From Duganella margarita (GTDB lineage Bacteria > Pseudomonadota > Gammaproteobacteria > Burkholderiales > Burkholderiaceae_D), in the NCBI RefSeq assembly GCF_009857535.1, contig NZ_WWCS01000021.1:20209-84208 (forward strand): a stretch of 64,000 nt of DNA, written 5' to 3'. The stretch's first letter is position 1, and every line of letters starts with the position of its first letter. Position numbers and translations under genes: made by a program. Shown piece by piece: positions 36,766 through 45,670 of the stretch. The notes under the pieces are model-generated. The model ran no database searches. It saw only the letters and a list, made by a program, of their open reading frames with translations, and was not told the DNA's origin.

Positions 36766-37004
36766 TGGCCATCGTAATCAATCTGGATCTGATGCTGGCC
36801 AAGCGCAAGGTCAAGTCGCGCGAGCTGGCGGCGTATGTGGGGATTACCGAGCAAAACCTGTCGCTGCTTAAATCCGGCAAAGTCAAAGGCATTCGTTTTT
36901 CCACGCTGGAGAAAATCTGCGAACGGCTGGACTGCCAGCCAGGCGACATCCTGGAACGCACGCCGGAGCCGGACAACGACGATGCAGCTAGTGGAGAAAT
37001 TTGA
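36765..37004 (+). CDS. Xre/Cro-type transcriptional regulator (YozG-like)
   Basis: 79 residues. A compact helix-turn-helix: RELAAYVGITEQNLSLLKSG, then IRFSTLEKICERLDCQPGDIL. This is the HTH_26/YozG type that accompanies DUF2975. The start overlaps the DUF2975 stop (TGATG). The 3' end overlaps the converging DUF1640-type gene by 17 bases. Confidence 0.92.
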   Translation: MAIVINLDLMLAKRKVKSRELAAYVGITEQNLSLLKSGKVKGIRFSTLEKICERLDCQPGDILERTPEPDNDDAASGEI

Positions 37005-37272
37005 ATAGCACGGCCGTGGCGCCGGTCTGAACAATGAGTATCCCGCACAACCACTGTATCAGCTCCGCTTTCAAGGAAGACAGTCCTTCGCGGAATTCCG
37101 CCCGCAAACCAGTCTGCAGCTCGGACAAGCGCAAATCCAGATACTCCTTGGTCACCAGATGGCTTTCAATCAGCTGAAAAAGCGCCACCGCCAAGGCTTT
37201 CGCCTGCTGCTGCGAGAAACCGCCTTCCACCAAAGTATCCATGAACGCCACCATATTGAAATTATTCGACAT
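36988..37272 (-). CDS. DUF1640-like coiled-coil membrane protein
   Basis: 94 residues. The N-terminal half has FMDTLVEGGFSQQQAKALAVAL and a helical coiled coil (SELQTGLRAEFREGLSSLKAELI), followed by one C-terminal membrane helix (WLCGILIVQTGATAVLF). This is the layout of the DUF1640/CCDC90 family related to mitochondrial MCUR1, of unknown bacterial role. AAGGAG stands upstream of ATG 37272. Confidence 0.85.
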   Translation of the reverse strand: MSNNFNMVAFMDTLVEGGFSQQQAKALAVALFQLIESHLVTKEYLDLRLSELQTGLRAEFREGLSSLKAELIQWLCGILIVQTGATAVLFKFLH

Positions 37273-37454
37273 GTGTTCTCCTTTTTCGGTTTAGACCGCC
37301 TTCTGCACAAAAGAGTTCCGAACTTGACAGACCGCCACCAAACTGCAACCATACGGCCATGATTTTTTATGCCCCGCCTCACACCCGCACGTATTGGCGC
37401 CGCTCCTAGCGAGCGCGGCCACTGTACAACCATAGTGATGTGATATTTTTATCA

Positions 37455-37481
37455 ACGCCGCCCTAGTCTGGTGGCGTTTTT
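37455..37481 (+). terminator. hairpin with T-run in the trpS leader
   Basis: ACGCCGCC (37455-37462) and GGTGGCGT (37470-37477) form an 8-bp stem (one G-T pair) with a 7-base loop, followed by TTTTT. It ends 40 bases before the trpS start. It is either a terminator of incoming transcripts or a leader attenuator of trpS. The rest of the 37273-37521 gap has one TTGACA (37324-37329) but no good -10 at standard spacing. Confidence 0.6.
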
Positions 37482-37521
37482 GTATCCGCTCACCAGACCG
37501 GGGCAACGTAAAGGAACCCTG

Positions 37522-38586
37522 ATGAGTCTGCCTGAACTGCCACAAACCGACGCCGCCGAAGTCTCTGCGGTCGCCACCGCACCCAAGGGTCCGCAAATCA
37601 TCCTGACCGGCGACCGCCCGACCGGTCCGCTGCACCTGGGCCACTTCGTCGGCAGCCTGCGCAACCGCGTGGAATACCAGCACCAATTCAAGCAATTCAT
37701 CATGCTGGCCGACTCGCAAGCGTTGACCGACAATATGGACGACACCAACAAGGTGCACCGCAACGTGGTCGAGGTGGCGCTGGACTACCTGGCGGTCGGC
37801 ATCGACCCGGCCAAGTCGACCATCCTGATCCAGTCGCAGATCCCGGAACTGGCCGAACTGACCTTCTATTATCTGAACATGGTCACCGTGGCGCGCCTGG
37901 AGCGCAACCCGACCGTCAAGACCGAAATCGCCCTGCGCGGCTTCGAGCGCGATATTCCGGCCGGCTTCCTGACCTACCCCGCCTCGCAAGCCGCCGACAT
38001 CTCGGCCTTCAAGGCCACGCTGGTGCCGGTTGGCGAAGACCAGATTCCGATGATCGAACAGACCAACGAAATCGTGCGCCGCTTCAACCGCATCGTGAAT
38101 AAAGACATCCTGGTCGAGTGCAAGGCGCTGGTGCCGGACATCGGCCGCCTGCCGGGCATCGACGGCAAGGCCAAGATGAGCAAATCGCTGGGCAACACCA
38201 TCAACCTGGGCGCCACCGCCGCCGAGATCACCGCCGCCGTCAAAAAGGTCTACACCGACCCGCTGCACCTGCGGGTGGAAGATCCGGGCCACCTGGAAGG
38301 CAACGTCGCCTTCATCTACCTGGACGCCTTCGATCCGGAAAAAGACAAGCTGGAAGAAATGAAAGCCCACTACGTGCGCGGCGGCCTGGGCGATTCCATC
38401 GTCAAGAAACGACTGGAAGTGGTGCTGCAGGAACTGCTGGCGCCGATCCGCGCCCGCCGCGAAGAGCTGGAAAAAGACAAGGGCTACATTATGCAACTGC
38501 TGAAGGAAGGCACTATGCAGGCCCGCGAAGTGGCGGCCAAAACCGCCGATGAAGTCAAGGCCGCGCTCGGCCTGAGCTACTTCTGA
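37522..38586 (+). CDS. trpS: tryptophan--tRNA ligase
   Basis: 354 residues from ATG 37522, after AAAGGAA. The class I signatures are GPLHLGHF (HIGH) and KAKMSKSLGN (KMSKS). It charges tRNA-Trp with tryptophan. The sequence is of the TrpS branch common in betaproteobacteria, with GDRPTGPLHLGHFVGSL at the N-terminus. The DUF1294 gene follows without a gap. Confidence 0.97.
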   Translation: MSLPELPQTDAAEVSAVATAPKGPQIILTGDRPTGPLHLGHFVGSLRNRVEYQHQFKQFIMLADSQALTDNMDDTNKVHRNVVEVALDYLAVGIDPAKSTILIQSQIPELAELTFYYLNMVTVARLERNPTVKTEIALRGFERDIPAGFLTYPASQAADISAFKATLVPVGEDQIPMIEQTNEIVRRFNRIVNKDILVECKALVPDIGRLPGIDGKAKMSKSLGNTINLGATAAEITAAVKKVYTDPLHLRVEDPGHLEGNVAFIYLDAFDPEKDKLEEMKAHYVRGGLGDSIVKKRLEVVLQELLAPIRARREELEKDKGYIMQLLKEGTMQAREVAAKTADEVKAALGLSYF

Positions 38587-38621
38587 ACGCGCCGGCGCTG
38601 AACTGGCTGTGGCTGGCGTCG

Positions 38622-38870
38622 TTGTATGGCGCCGCCAGCGTGGCCTGTTTCATCGCCTACGCCATCGACAAATCGGCGGCCATCGGCCAGCGCCGCCGCA
38701 TTCCCGAACGCACGCTGCTGTTGCTGGGACTGGCCTGCGGCTGGCCCGGTGGTCTGCTGGCGCAACGCTGGCTGGGGCATAAGACCATCCAGACTTCGTT
38801 CCAGATCGCTTATTGGTGCAGCGTGGTGCTGAACGTCGCCGCCGTGGGCTGGCTCTGCACTCTCAACTAA
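38622..38870 (+). CDS. DUF1294 small membrane protein
   Basis: At least 82 residues. The AIDKSAAIGQRRRIPERTLL segment and the GWPGGLLAQRWLGHKT segment are diagnostic for DUF1294, with hydrophobic helices on either side. The nearest recognised start is TTG 38622, but family members usually have about 13 more residues. The frame stays open back to a CTG at 38583 that overlaps the trpS stop (CTGA), giving a typical N-terminal helix (LNWLWLASLYGA). No ATG is available, so the true start is uncertain. Confidence 0.8.
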   Translation: MYGAASVACFIAYAIDKSAAIGQRRRIPERTLLLLGLACGWPGGLLAQRWLGHKTIQTSFQIAYWCSVVLNVAAVGWLCTLN

Positions 38871-38881
38871 GGAATCCGACG

Positions 38882-39841
38882 ATGCTGCAAGGCGTGTTGT
38901 GTGGTCTGCTGGCCGGCGCCATGTGGGGCATGGTGTTCGTGGCGCCGGAATTCCTGCGCGCCTTCACGCCGCTGGAAATGGCTTGCGGACGCTACATCTG
39001 CTACGGGCTGATCGCCGCCGCCGTGATGTCGACGCGGCTGCCGAAGCTGCTGCGCCGGCTGGACCGCAGCGACATCGTGGCCATGATCAAGCACGCGCTG
39101 GCCGGCAACATCGTCTACTACATGCTGCTCGCGCTGGGCGTCAAGCTGGCCGGCGTGGCAGCGACGTCGCTGATCATCGGCGTGCTGCCGATCTCGGTCA
39201 CGCTGGTGGGGCACAAGGACCACGGTGCGGTGCCGCTCAGGCAGCTAATCTGGCCGCTGCTGCTGGTCGCGGCTGGCATCGCCTGTATCAATATCGACGT
39301 CTTCACGCATGATGTCGGCACTGGCCTGCCGCTGAGCAGCAAGCTGCTGGGCCTGCTGTGCGCGGCGGTCGCGCTCGCGTGCTGGACCTGGTACTCGGTC
39401 GACAACGCCCGCTACCTGAAGCGCAATCCACATTTCAGCAGCGGCGAATGGTCGGCGTTGTACGGCGTGTCCAGCGGCTTGATCGCGCTGGCGATTGCGC
39501 TGGTGGGCCTGGTATTCTTCCATGGCGACGTGACCGGCGCCGGCGCGGCGGCCAGCGGGCGTGACTGGGGACTGTTCTGGATCGTCAGCGCGGTGATTGC
39601 ACTGGGGGCATCGGCCATTGGCAACCATCTGTGGAATATCGCCAGCCGCAAGGTGCCGCTGACCCTGTCCGGCCAGTTGATTCTGTTTGAAACGCTGTTC
39701 GCGCTGCTGTACGGGTTTATCTACAAGCAGCAGTGGCCGCGTGGGCTGGAGATTGCGGCCATGGTGCTATTGATCGCGGGCGTGATGTGGTCGGTACGCA
39801 TCCATGCGCTGGACGACGCCAGCGAGGCGCACGCCGGCTGA
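38882..39841 (+). CDS. EamA/DMT-superfamily transporter
   Basis: 319 residues, ten predicted membrane helices in two EamA halves; start ATG 38882 after AAGGA. The first half has GLLAGAMWGMVFVAPEFL, the second AIGNHLWNIASRKVPLTLSGQLILFETLFALLYGF. These are metabolite exporters of unknown substrate. It ends directly against the converging LON-domain gene. Confidence 0.9.
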   Translation: MLQGVLCGLLAGAMWGMVFVAPEFLRAFTPLEMACGRYICYGLIAAAVMSTRLPKLLRRLDRSDIVAMIKHALAGNIVYYMLLALGVKLAGVAATSLIIGVLPISVTLVGHKDHGAVPLRQLIWPLLLVAAGIACINIDVFTHDVGTGLPLSSKLLGLLCAAVALACWTWYSVDNARYLKRNPHFSSGEWSALYGVSSGLIALAIALVGLVFFHGDVTGAGAAASGRDWGLFWIVSAVIALGASAIGNHLWNIASRKVPLTLSGQLILFETLFALLYGFIYKQQWPRGLEIAAMVLLIAGVMWSVRIHALDDASEAHAG

Positions 39842-40459
39842 TCAGTTATCGAGCAGGCCGTTCTCGCTCAGCACGTCCTGCACCAGTTCCAGCCGCAGCA
39901 CCGGATTTTCCTGCAGCAGCAGGCGCTGCTTTTCTTCCAGGTCCAGCCGCAGCAGTTCGCACCAGCGGTTGGCAACCCAGCCGGCTTCGTCCAGCCGGTA
40001 CGGCGGCGCCAGCGACATATTCGCAGTGGAAATCTGTTTTTTTTGTAGCGAACGGATCAGGGCGCCCAGCGCATTGGCCACGTCCTGTTGTTCGCTTGGA
40101 ATCGGCACCACCATGTCCTCGGCCACCTCCTCCACCTCGGCCATCCACAAGCCGTGCTTCAGCTGCTCGGCGGATTTGACCTGGAAGCGCGTGGTGCCGA
40201 TGCAGGAGATCTGTAACAGTCCCGGCAGCGGCGCCGCCCAGTCGAGAATGCGCGCCATGGTGCCGCAGGCGGACAGCGTTTCGTGCTGCTCCGGCAAGCG
40301 CACTTCGCTACCGTCGAGCAGCGAGACCACGCCGAACTCCTCGCCCTTGGCGATGCAGCGCTTGACCAGGTCCAGATAACGCACTTCAAACACCTGCAAG
40401 GGCAAGTGCCCATCAGGAAACAGGATCGTCTTCAGCGGAAACAATGGGATAGATGGCAT
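39842..40459 (-). CDS. LON substrate-binding-domain protein
   Basis: 205 residues. The N-terminus MPSIPLFPLKTILFPDGHLPLQVFE, shown only by its landmarks IPLFPL and FPDGHLPL, and the later FEVRYLDLV are the LON N-terminal (LAN) domain. No AAA or S16 domain follows, so this is the short stand-alone form related to YcaQ-neighbour or cereblon-type LON proteins. Role unknown; perhaps a protein-binding adaptor. It reads away from the amidohydrolase gene on the same strand. Confidence 0.88.
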   Translation of the reverse strand: MPSIPLFPLKTILFPDGHLPLQVFEVRYLDLVKRCIAKGEEFGVVSLLDGSEVRLPEQHETLSACGTMARILDWAAPLPGLLQISCIGTTRFQVKSAEQLKHGLWMAEVEEVAEDMVVPIPSEQQDVANALGALIRSLQKKQISTANMSLAPPYRLDEAGWVANRWCELLRLDLEEKQRLLLQENPVLRLELVQDVLSENGLLDN

Positions 40460-40493
40460 TTCGCAATCATCTCATGAAATGGCCGGGCTCGGC

Positions 40494-41774
40494 TCATTGC
40501 CGACGGAAAATCATTCCGCCTTTCATGACAAAACGCACCTTGCGCAGCGCGCCGACATCCTGGGTAGGATCGCCCTCCACCGCCACCAGATCGGCCAGGT
40601 AGCCGGCACTGATCCGGCCCAATGTGGCGGACTGGTCCAGCACCGCCGCGTTGACCACGGTGGCGGCGCGCAGGGCCTCGACCGGCGTCATGCCCAGCCG
40701 CACCAGCCATTCGATCTCACGCGCGTTGTCGCCGTGGGCAAACACCCCCACATCGCTGCCGTTGCCGATGGTAACGCCCTGCTGGCGCGCCAGCGCAAAG
40801 GCGCGCGCGGCCGCCTGCATCGATGGTGTCGGCGGACCGCCGCGCTGGTATTTCTGGAAGTATTCGCTGGTGGCTTCCGGCGCGGTCAGCGTGGGGAAAT
40901 ACGCGACGTGGCGCTCGGCCATCAGCTTGAAAGTGGCGGCGCTGCCGCCGTAGCCGTGCTCGATGGTGTCGACGCCAGCCAGCGCGGCGCGGCGCATACC
41001 TTCGTCGGTGCTGGCGTGGGCTGCCACCTTGCGGCCGGATTCATGCGCGGTTTGCACCAGCGCGTTCAGCTCGGCCTGGGTAAAGGTGGCGTGGGAGCTG
41101 CCGTCGGCGCCGGTGCGGTAGTCGGCGTAGACCTTGATCCAGTCGGCGCCGCGCGCGCCCTGCTCGCGCACCGCCTTGACGACTTCATCCACGCCACTGG
41201 CTTCCTGCGCGCCTTTGGGCAAGTCGACATCATCGCGATAGCTGCGCGGCGACGGTCCGTAACTGCCGCTGGCGACAATCGCCCGGGTGGCGATGAATAA
41301 GCGCGGACCGGGAATCACACCATCATTAATCGCTTTTTTAATGGCGACATCGGCATACAGCGCGCCTTCGGTGCCGAGATCGCGCAAGGTGGTGAATCCG
41401 GCTTGTAATGTGGCGGCGGCGTGGCGACTGGCCAACAAAGTACGGTATTCGACCGATTCCTTTAAAACCTGGTCATCCCACGAGGTTTCGTTATATGGAT
41501 GCAGTAGCACATGCGAGTGCAAATCCATTAAACCCGGGATCAGCGTGGTGTCTGGCAAGTTGATACGCTCGGCGCCAGCCGGTATTTTGATTGTTTCTAT
41601 TGACCCGACTGCTGCAATCTTGCTATCGGTGATAAGCACAGCCCAGTTGGCGTGCGGCGCTCCGTCACCCGTCCACACCCGCGCGGGTGTTAACAAGGTA
41701 TCCGCCGCTTGGGCGGCAGGCGAGAATAGCGCTATTAAGACGGAGAATAAGACGGTGAGACGGCTACGCTTCAT
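40494..41774 (-). CDS. exported amidohydrolase family protein
   Basis: 426 residues with a signal peptide ending near AQA-A. Metal ligands of the amidohydrolase fold are visible: HSH in LMDLHSHVLLHPY, a HASTDEGM histidine, an EHGYGG histidine and Asp in NGSDVGVF. It belongs to the imidazolonepropionase/Xaa-Pro-dipeptidase-like group of periplasmic enzymes. The substrate may be a peptide or a small cyclic amide. The hns terminator lies just upstream. Confidence 0.9.
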   Translation of the reverse strand: MKRSRLTVLFSVLIALFSPAAQAADTLLTPARVWTGDGAPHANWAVLITDSKIAAVGSIETIKIPAGAERINLPDTTLIPGLMDLHSHVLLHPYNETSWDDQVLKESVEYRTLLASRHAAATLQAGFTTLRDLGTEGALYADVAIKKAINDGVIPGPRLFIATRAIVASGSYGPSPRSYRDDVDLPKGAQEASGVDEVVKAVREQGARGADWIKVYADYRTGADGSSHATFTQAELNALVQTAHESGRKVAAHASTDEGMRRAALAGVDTIEHGYGGSAATFKLMAERHVAYFPTLTAPEATSEYFQKYQRGGPPTPSMQAAARAFALARQQGVTIGNGSDVGVFAHGDNAREIEWLVRLGMTPVEALRAATVVNAAVLDQSATLGRISAGYLADLVAVEGDPTQDVGALRKVRFVMKGGMIFRRQ

Positions 41775-41786
41775 GGAGTGCGCCCG

Positions 41787-41840
41787 AAAAAGAAAAAAGC
41801 TGGTACAGGGTTTATGCGATATAAACCCCGACTACCAGCC
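41787..41840 (-). terminator. rho-independent terminator of the hns-type gene
   Basis: On the minus strand GCTGGTA (41839-41833) pairs with TACCAGC (41805-41799), with a nested GGGGTTTAT/ATAAACCC stem, followed by a run of T (TTTTTTCTTTTT). It starts 13 bases after the stop codon of the gene at 41853-42143. Confidence 0.85.
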
Positions 41841-41852
41841 TTTGCTGAGGAA

Positions 41853-42143
41853 TTACTTAATCAGATAATCTTCTTTTTTCTTGCCTTCCAGCCATTTTGG
41901 CGCGCGGCCACGGCCGGTCCAGGTCTGGCCGGTCGCGTCGTCACGGTACTTGGTTGGCACAGGAGCGCGCGGCTTCGAGACCTTGGCCTTGGCGGTAGCG
42001 CCCAGGTCGGCAATGGTCAGGCCATAATCGCGCATGATGGTGGCGATTTGCTCTTTAGCCTTGGTAATTTCGTCCTTGCGGGCGGTCTCAGCCAGATTTT
42101 CCAGTTCAGCGATCTTGGCTTTGTATTCCTGGTAAGTCGTCAT
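41853..42143 (-). CDS. H-NS-family nucleoid protein
   Basis: 96 residues. An N-terminal helix for oligomerisation (YQEYKAKIAELENLAETARKD) and a C-terminal AT-hook-like DNA-binding motif (KYRDDATGQTWTGRGRAPKWL), the betaproteobacterial H-NS (BpH3/Bv3F) style. It silences AT-rich DNA. Start ATG 42143 follows AAGGAA. A strong terminator follows it and a long AT-rich upstream region precedes it. Confidence 0.95.
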   Translation of the reverse strand: MTTYQEYKAKIAELENLAETARKDEITKAKEQIATIMRDYGLTIADLGATAKAKVSKPRAPVPTKYRDDATGQTWTGRGRAPKWLEGKKKEDYLIK

Positions 42144-42321
42144 CTTATTTCCTTGTTTATCGATGGGGCAGTTTTAAAAACCACAAGTGACAATGTGTGA
42201 GATTTGATAGGCGCAATTTACCATAACTTTGCTGAGATACTCCAGATATATCCTAACAAATACCAATATAGCTATAAAAAAGGATATTTTCCACAACTGT
42301 TTGGGGAATATAAATGTCGTG
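42144..42321. promoter_or_regulatory. AT-rich regulatory region upstream of hns
   Basis: About 180 bases of clearly lower GC than the surroundings, with several A/T runs (for example around 42260-42300). It precedes the hns-type gene on the minus strand and follows the LysR gene stop. Such regions are typical H-NS self-binding sites. I cannot fix a -35/-10 pair. Confidence 0.45.
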
Positions 42322-43236
42322 TCATTCACACAGTGGCCGCAACTGTATCCCGTCCGCCACCACTTTGCGGATTAAATTGGCAAGCCGGCAGGTGCCGGGA
42401 CCGGCTAATTCAGGATTCGCCACCACCAGCGATAAGGACAATTTACGCCGCTGGCCAACGCGTAATGGCAAAGGCTTCAGCAAGCCCTGCTCCAGTTGCT
42501 GTTTGATCTTATGCTCGGCCAGCCAGCCAAAGCCGATGCCATTACAAATCATTTCCATCCGCGTGTGGGGACTGGTAACACTCCAGCGCTGATTGGCGTT
42601 TAGCCAGCCATGATCGCGCGGATTCAATGTCCCGGAATCGCGCACCACGATTTGCAGATTGCGGCTCAAATCATCGAGTTCCAGTTCGCGTCCCAGTGCA
42701 TGCAAAGCATGGCAGGGATGGGCGACCGCGACAAATTCGATGTCCATCAGCGCATCGCCGAGGAAGCCGGAAGGGATGCGGCTGACGATGGCCAGATCGA
42801 CGCGTTTCTCCACCAGCGCGTCTTCTGAACCGGACAGCACCGTCTCTTCCAGATTGACGACCGTATGCCGCGCCCAAGGCTCAAACTCACGCAGCACCTT
42901 AACCAGCAGTTCGACCGGAAACAGGCTATCGACCGCGATGCTGACTTGCGGTTCCCATCCATCGGCCAGGCTGCCGGCGAGTTGTTCCAGTTGGAATGCG
43001 TCGCCCAGCAGTTCGCGGGCTTTGTTGAGGAGCGCTTCGCCGTTGCGGGTCAGGCGCGCGCGACGGCCGTCGATTTCCAGCAATTCCACGCCCAGCTGCT
43101 CCTGCAGCTTGGCCACCATATAGCTGACCGAGGACTGACTGCGGTGTAAGGCCTCCGCCGCCTGCGCGTAGCCGCCGCATTCCACGATGGCCTGCAGGAC
43201 CTGCCACTGCTCAAGCGTACTCTTGGGTATCTTCAC
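42322..43236 (-). CDS. LysR-type transcriptional regulator
   Basis: 304 residues. The N-terminal winged helix is LEQWQVLQAIVECGGYAQAAEALHRSQSSVSYMVAKLQEQLG; only its landmarks YAQAAEALH and SQSSVSY are needed to see the LTTR HTH. A periplasmic-binding-like effector domain follows. The start is GTG 43236, with GGAA upstream; no ATG is available nearby. Targets unknown; the adjacent TonB receptor gene upstream on the same strand is a possible one. Confidence 0.92.
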   Translation of the reverse strand: MKIPKSTLEQWQVLQAIVECGGYAQAAEALHRSQSSVSYMVAKLQEQLGVELLEIDGRRARLTRNGEALLNKARELLGDAFQLEQLAGSLADGWEPQVSIAVDSLFPVELLVKVLREFEPWARHTVVNLEETVLSGSEDALVEKRVDLAIVSRIPSGFLGDALMDIEFVAVAHPCHALHALGRELELDDLSRNLQIVVRDSGTLNPRDHGWLNANQRWSVTSPHTRMEMICNGIGFGWLAEHKIKQQLEQGLLKPLPLRVGQRRKLSLSLVVANPELAGPGTCRLANLIRKVVADGIQLRPLCE

Positions 43237-43281
43237 GAGTGCATTCCACGGCGAATAGATTCACCGGGGAATCATAGCACC

Positions 43282-45489
43282 TCAGAAGCGGGTTTCGACC
43301 GTCACACGCAGCGTGGTCTCGCCGTTGGCCACCGTGGTGCGGTTGAGGCTGCCGTTGCTGTCGCTGTAGAGGCTTTCGGTGGTGTAGTCCTGCCCCAGCA
43401 GATTGGAGACGGCCACGCGCAGATTGTTTTGCGGATCGAGTTTCCACAGCGCATACACATCGAGGTCGCGCCGTACCGAGGTGTAGCCGCCCTGCGTGCC
43501 GCTCAGCCGCGCCAGGCCGCCGTTGCGGAAGCTGAAACTGCTGCCCGTGCTGAGCTGGCCATCCGGCGTCTTGTAGTCGACCCCCAGCGTAGCGCTGAGC
43601 GGCACTTGCTGGTCGAGACGGTTGTCCGGCCCCGGCACTACCTCCACCCGCGACCAGTTGCGGCTGACGCTGGCACGCAAGTCCAGCTTGGGCGCGTGCT
43701 CCATCAGCGCGCTGACCGGGAATTTGGCTTCCAGTTCGATGCCGCGGGTTTCGGCGCGGCCGTCGTTGATGGCGTTCGACACCCAGCGCTGGTCCTGGTA
43801 GAACAAGCCCTGGTGGGTGTAATTCTCGATGCGACGCACCGAGGCACTGGCGCTCAGCAGGCCGCCTTCGCCCCAGTAATGTTCGAACGACGCGTCCAGG
43901 CCCGTCGCCAGTTCCGGCTTGAGGTCGGGATTGCCGCGGCGGTCGGGCTCGGTCGGGCTGTTGTTGGTGGAGGTGAACTTGCGCGGAATCAGCGCGGCGG
44001 TGCTGGGCGCCTTGTAGGTGCGGGTCAGCGCCAGGCGCAACTGGTCCTTCTTGTTCGGCAGCTTGATCAGCGTCTGCATCAGCGGGCTCAGCACGCTGGA
44101 GCGGTTCTGCACCGGGTCGATGCTGCCGCCGTCGGCGCGGGTGTCCAGGCCCTCCCAGCGGACGCCGGTATAGATCGACCACAGCGGCGTGATATTCCAC
44201 TCATCCTGGCCGAACAGCGCCAGCCGCGTGACCTTGGCGGTAAAGCCTTCGTCGCTGTTGATCGGCGTGGCGCCCGGCAAATCGGCGTCGCGCTGGATGC
44301 GGGTGTCGTCGCGCTGGGTGACGCCGGCGTCCCAGCCCAGCGACAGCGCGTGCTCGACCGCGTCCGGCTCGCCCTCGGCCGGCTTGCTGAACGTGAACGG
44401 CGTCGAATACTTGCCCTGCGTGCTGAAACCCTGCTCCGAACTGCCCGAATGGACGTTGCGGATCAGCGTCACCGGGCCGATGCCATTGCCGCCGATTTGC
44501 AGCGAATCGGAAGTGTTGCGGGTGTCGCTGACGGCGGCTTTCAGGTCCAGCTTGGCGCCCTCCGCCAGCTTGTGCACCCAGTTAAGGTCGGTGCGGCCGA
44601 AGACGTTGTGCGTGCTGAAGCTGCTGTCGATGCGGTCGTAATCGGGGCCGGCGCCGAAGGCCGTTTCGGTGCGGCTGTGGCTGGTGCTGGCGAAGCGCCC
44701 CCAGTTCAGGAACGACTGCGAAGTCAGCGTATCGCCGCCAGCCAGGTTCCAGTTGATGCGCGGCGACAGATTGAAACCGTCGCCGTGGCCGGCGTCCTGC
44801 CAGGTGGAGGCGCGCGATACGTTCGGGACACCGTTGGCGTCATTGCCGGTTTCCAGCGTCGGCGTGGTGCGGTCATACATAAAGCGCCAGGCATTGCCGC
44901 CAAAGGAGTACGAGGTGGAATCCTTCTTGTCCGACATTTGCAAGCTGATCGCGGGCGAGCTGGAGTGGCTGCTCTTGGCCTCGGTGAACTTGACTTCGTG
45001 CTGGGCCGGCTTGAGCGCCTTCTTCAGCACAATATTGATGGTGCCGGCGATCGACTGTGTGCTGAACTCGGCGCTGGCGGCGCGCATCACCTCAATCCGT
45101 TCAATCACATCCGGCGCCAGGCTGTCGATGGCAAAACCGGCGGGAGCGCGTTCGCCGTTGATCAGGATTTGCGTGTAGCCGGCGCCCAGGCCGCGCATGC
45201 GGATTTCGCCACCGCTGCGCCCGGCCGCGCCGCCGATGGTAATGCCGGGCAGGCGCTTGAGCACATCGTTGACCGAGGTATCGCCGTACTTCTGGATTTC
45301 CTCGGCGTTGACCACGGTCTTGCTAGCGGTATCATCGCGCCGCGCATCATATTTAGCGGCGGAGCCCTTGACCTCCACCTTCTGCATCTCCTCCTGCTTG
45401 GGCTGCTCCTCGTCGGCATGGGCGGAGGCGATGCACAGGGTAAATACACCGGCGGCGATCTGGGTCAAACGGGTAGGCATAATGCGCAT
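43282..45489 (-). CDS. TonB-dependent outer-membrane receptor
   Basis: 735 residues. Signal peptide ending near AHA-D, then a plug domain (ITIGGAAGRSGGEIRMRGLGAGYTQILINGERAP region) and a long beta-barrel ending in the terminal Phe of VETRF. No TonB-box can be fixed with certainty, but EMQKVEVKG near residue 35 is a good candidate. It imports a siderophore, metal or other large ligand; the substrate is not evident. An alternative ATG lies three codons later. Upstream, 181 bases separate it from psd. Confidence 0.93.
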   Translation of the reverse strand: MRIMPTRLTQIAAGVFTLCIASAHADEEQPKQEEMQKVEVKGSAAKYDARRDDTASKTVVNAEEIQKYGDTSVNDVLKRLPGITIGGAAGRSGGEIRMRGLGAGYTQILINGERAPAGFAIDSLAPDVIERIEVMRAASAEFSTQSIAGTINIVLKKALKPAQHEVKFTEAKSSHSSSPAISLQMSDKKDSTSYSFGGNAWRFMYDRTTPTLETGNDANGVPNVSRASTWQDAGHGDGFNLSPRINWNLAGGDTLTSQSFLNWGRFASTSHSRTETAFGAGPDYDRIDSSFSTHNVFGRTDLNWVHKLAEGAKLDLKAAVSDTRNTSDSLQIGGNGIGPVTLIRNVHSGSSEQGFSTQGKYSTPFTFSKPAEGEPDAVEHALSLGWDAGVTQRDDTRIQRDADLPGATPINSDEGFTAKVTRLALFGQDEWNITPLWSIYTGVRWEGLDTRADGGSIDPVQNRSSVLSPLMQTLIKLPNKKDQLRLALTRTYKAPSTAALIPRKFTSTNNSPTEPDRRGNPDLKPELATGLDASFEHYWGEGGLLSASASVRRIENYTHQGLFYQDQRWVSNAINDGRAETRGIELEAKFPVSALMEHAPKLDLRASVSRNWSRVEVVPGPDNRLDQQVPLSATLGVDYKTPDGQLSTGSSFSFRNGGLARLSGTQGGYTSVRRDLDVYALWKLDPQNNLRVAVSNLLGQDYTTESLYSDSNGSLNRTTVANGETTLRVTVETRF

Positions 45490-45633
45490 CGAGCAAGTTT
45501 AAAGGTATCGAAATTATGCCTTGATTCAATAAAAATGTTCAGTATTTAGCAATAGAACGCCCTGTTTAGCGAAATTTCATAAACAGCCATGCGGAAAAAG
45601 ATAACTCAGGGGTCAGCCCGCCAACCAGGGCGC

Positions 45634-45639
45634 TATAAT
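45634..45639 (+). promoter_or_regulatory. -10 element of psd
   Basis: A perfect TATAAT (45634-45639) lies 31 bases before the GTG start at 45671. The -35 region at 17-base spacing (GGTCAG) is weak. An ATG at 45638 overlaps this box, which argues against it as the start codon of psd. Confidence 0.55.
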
Positions 45640-45670
45640 GCGCGATCGTTATTGTTATGGATCTGCCACC

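Noticed and set aside
36244..37004. Toxin-antitoxin pair (membrane protein plus small HTH)
   Set aside because: The membrane protein is a standard DUF2975 and the HTH its usual YozG-type neighbour; no toxin features.
37273..37521. T-box or riboswitch leader for trpS
   Set aside because: No T-box sequence or specifier stem; only a simple hairpin with a T-run is visible.
43429..45549. 706-codon antisense frame over the TonB receptor gene
   Set aside because: Ala/Arg/Val-rich translation without domains; the receptor on the other strand is complete.
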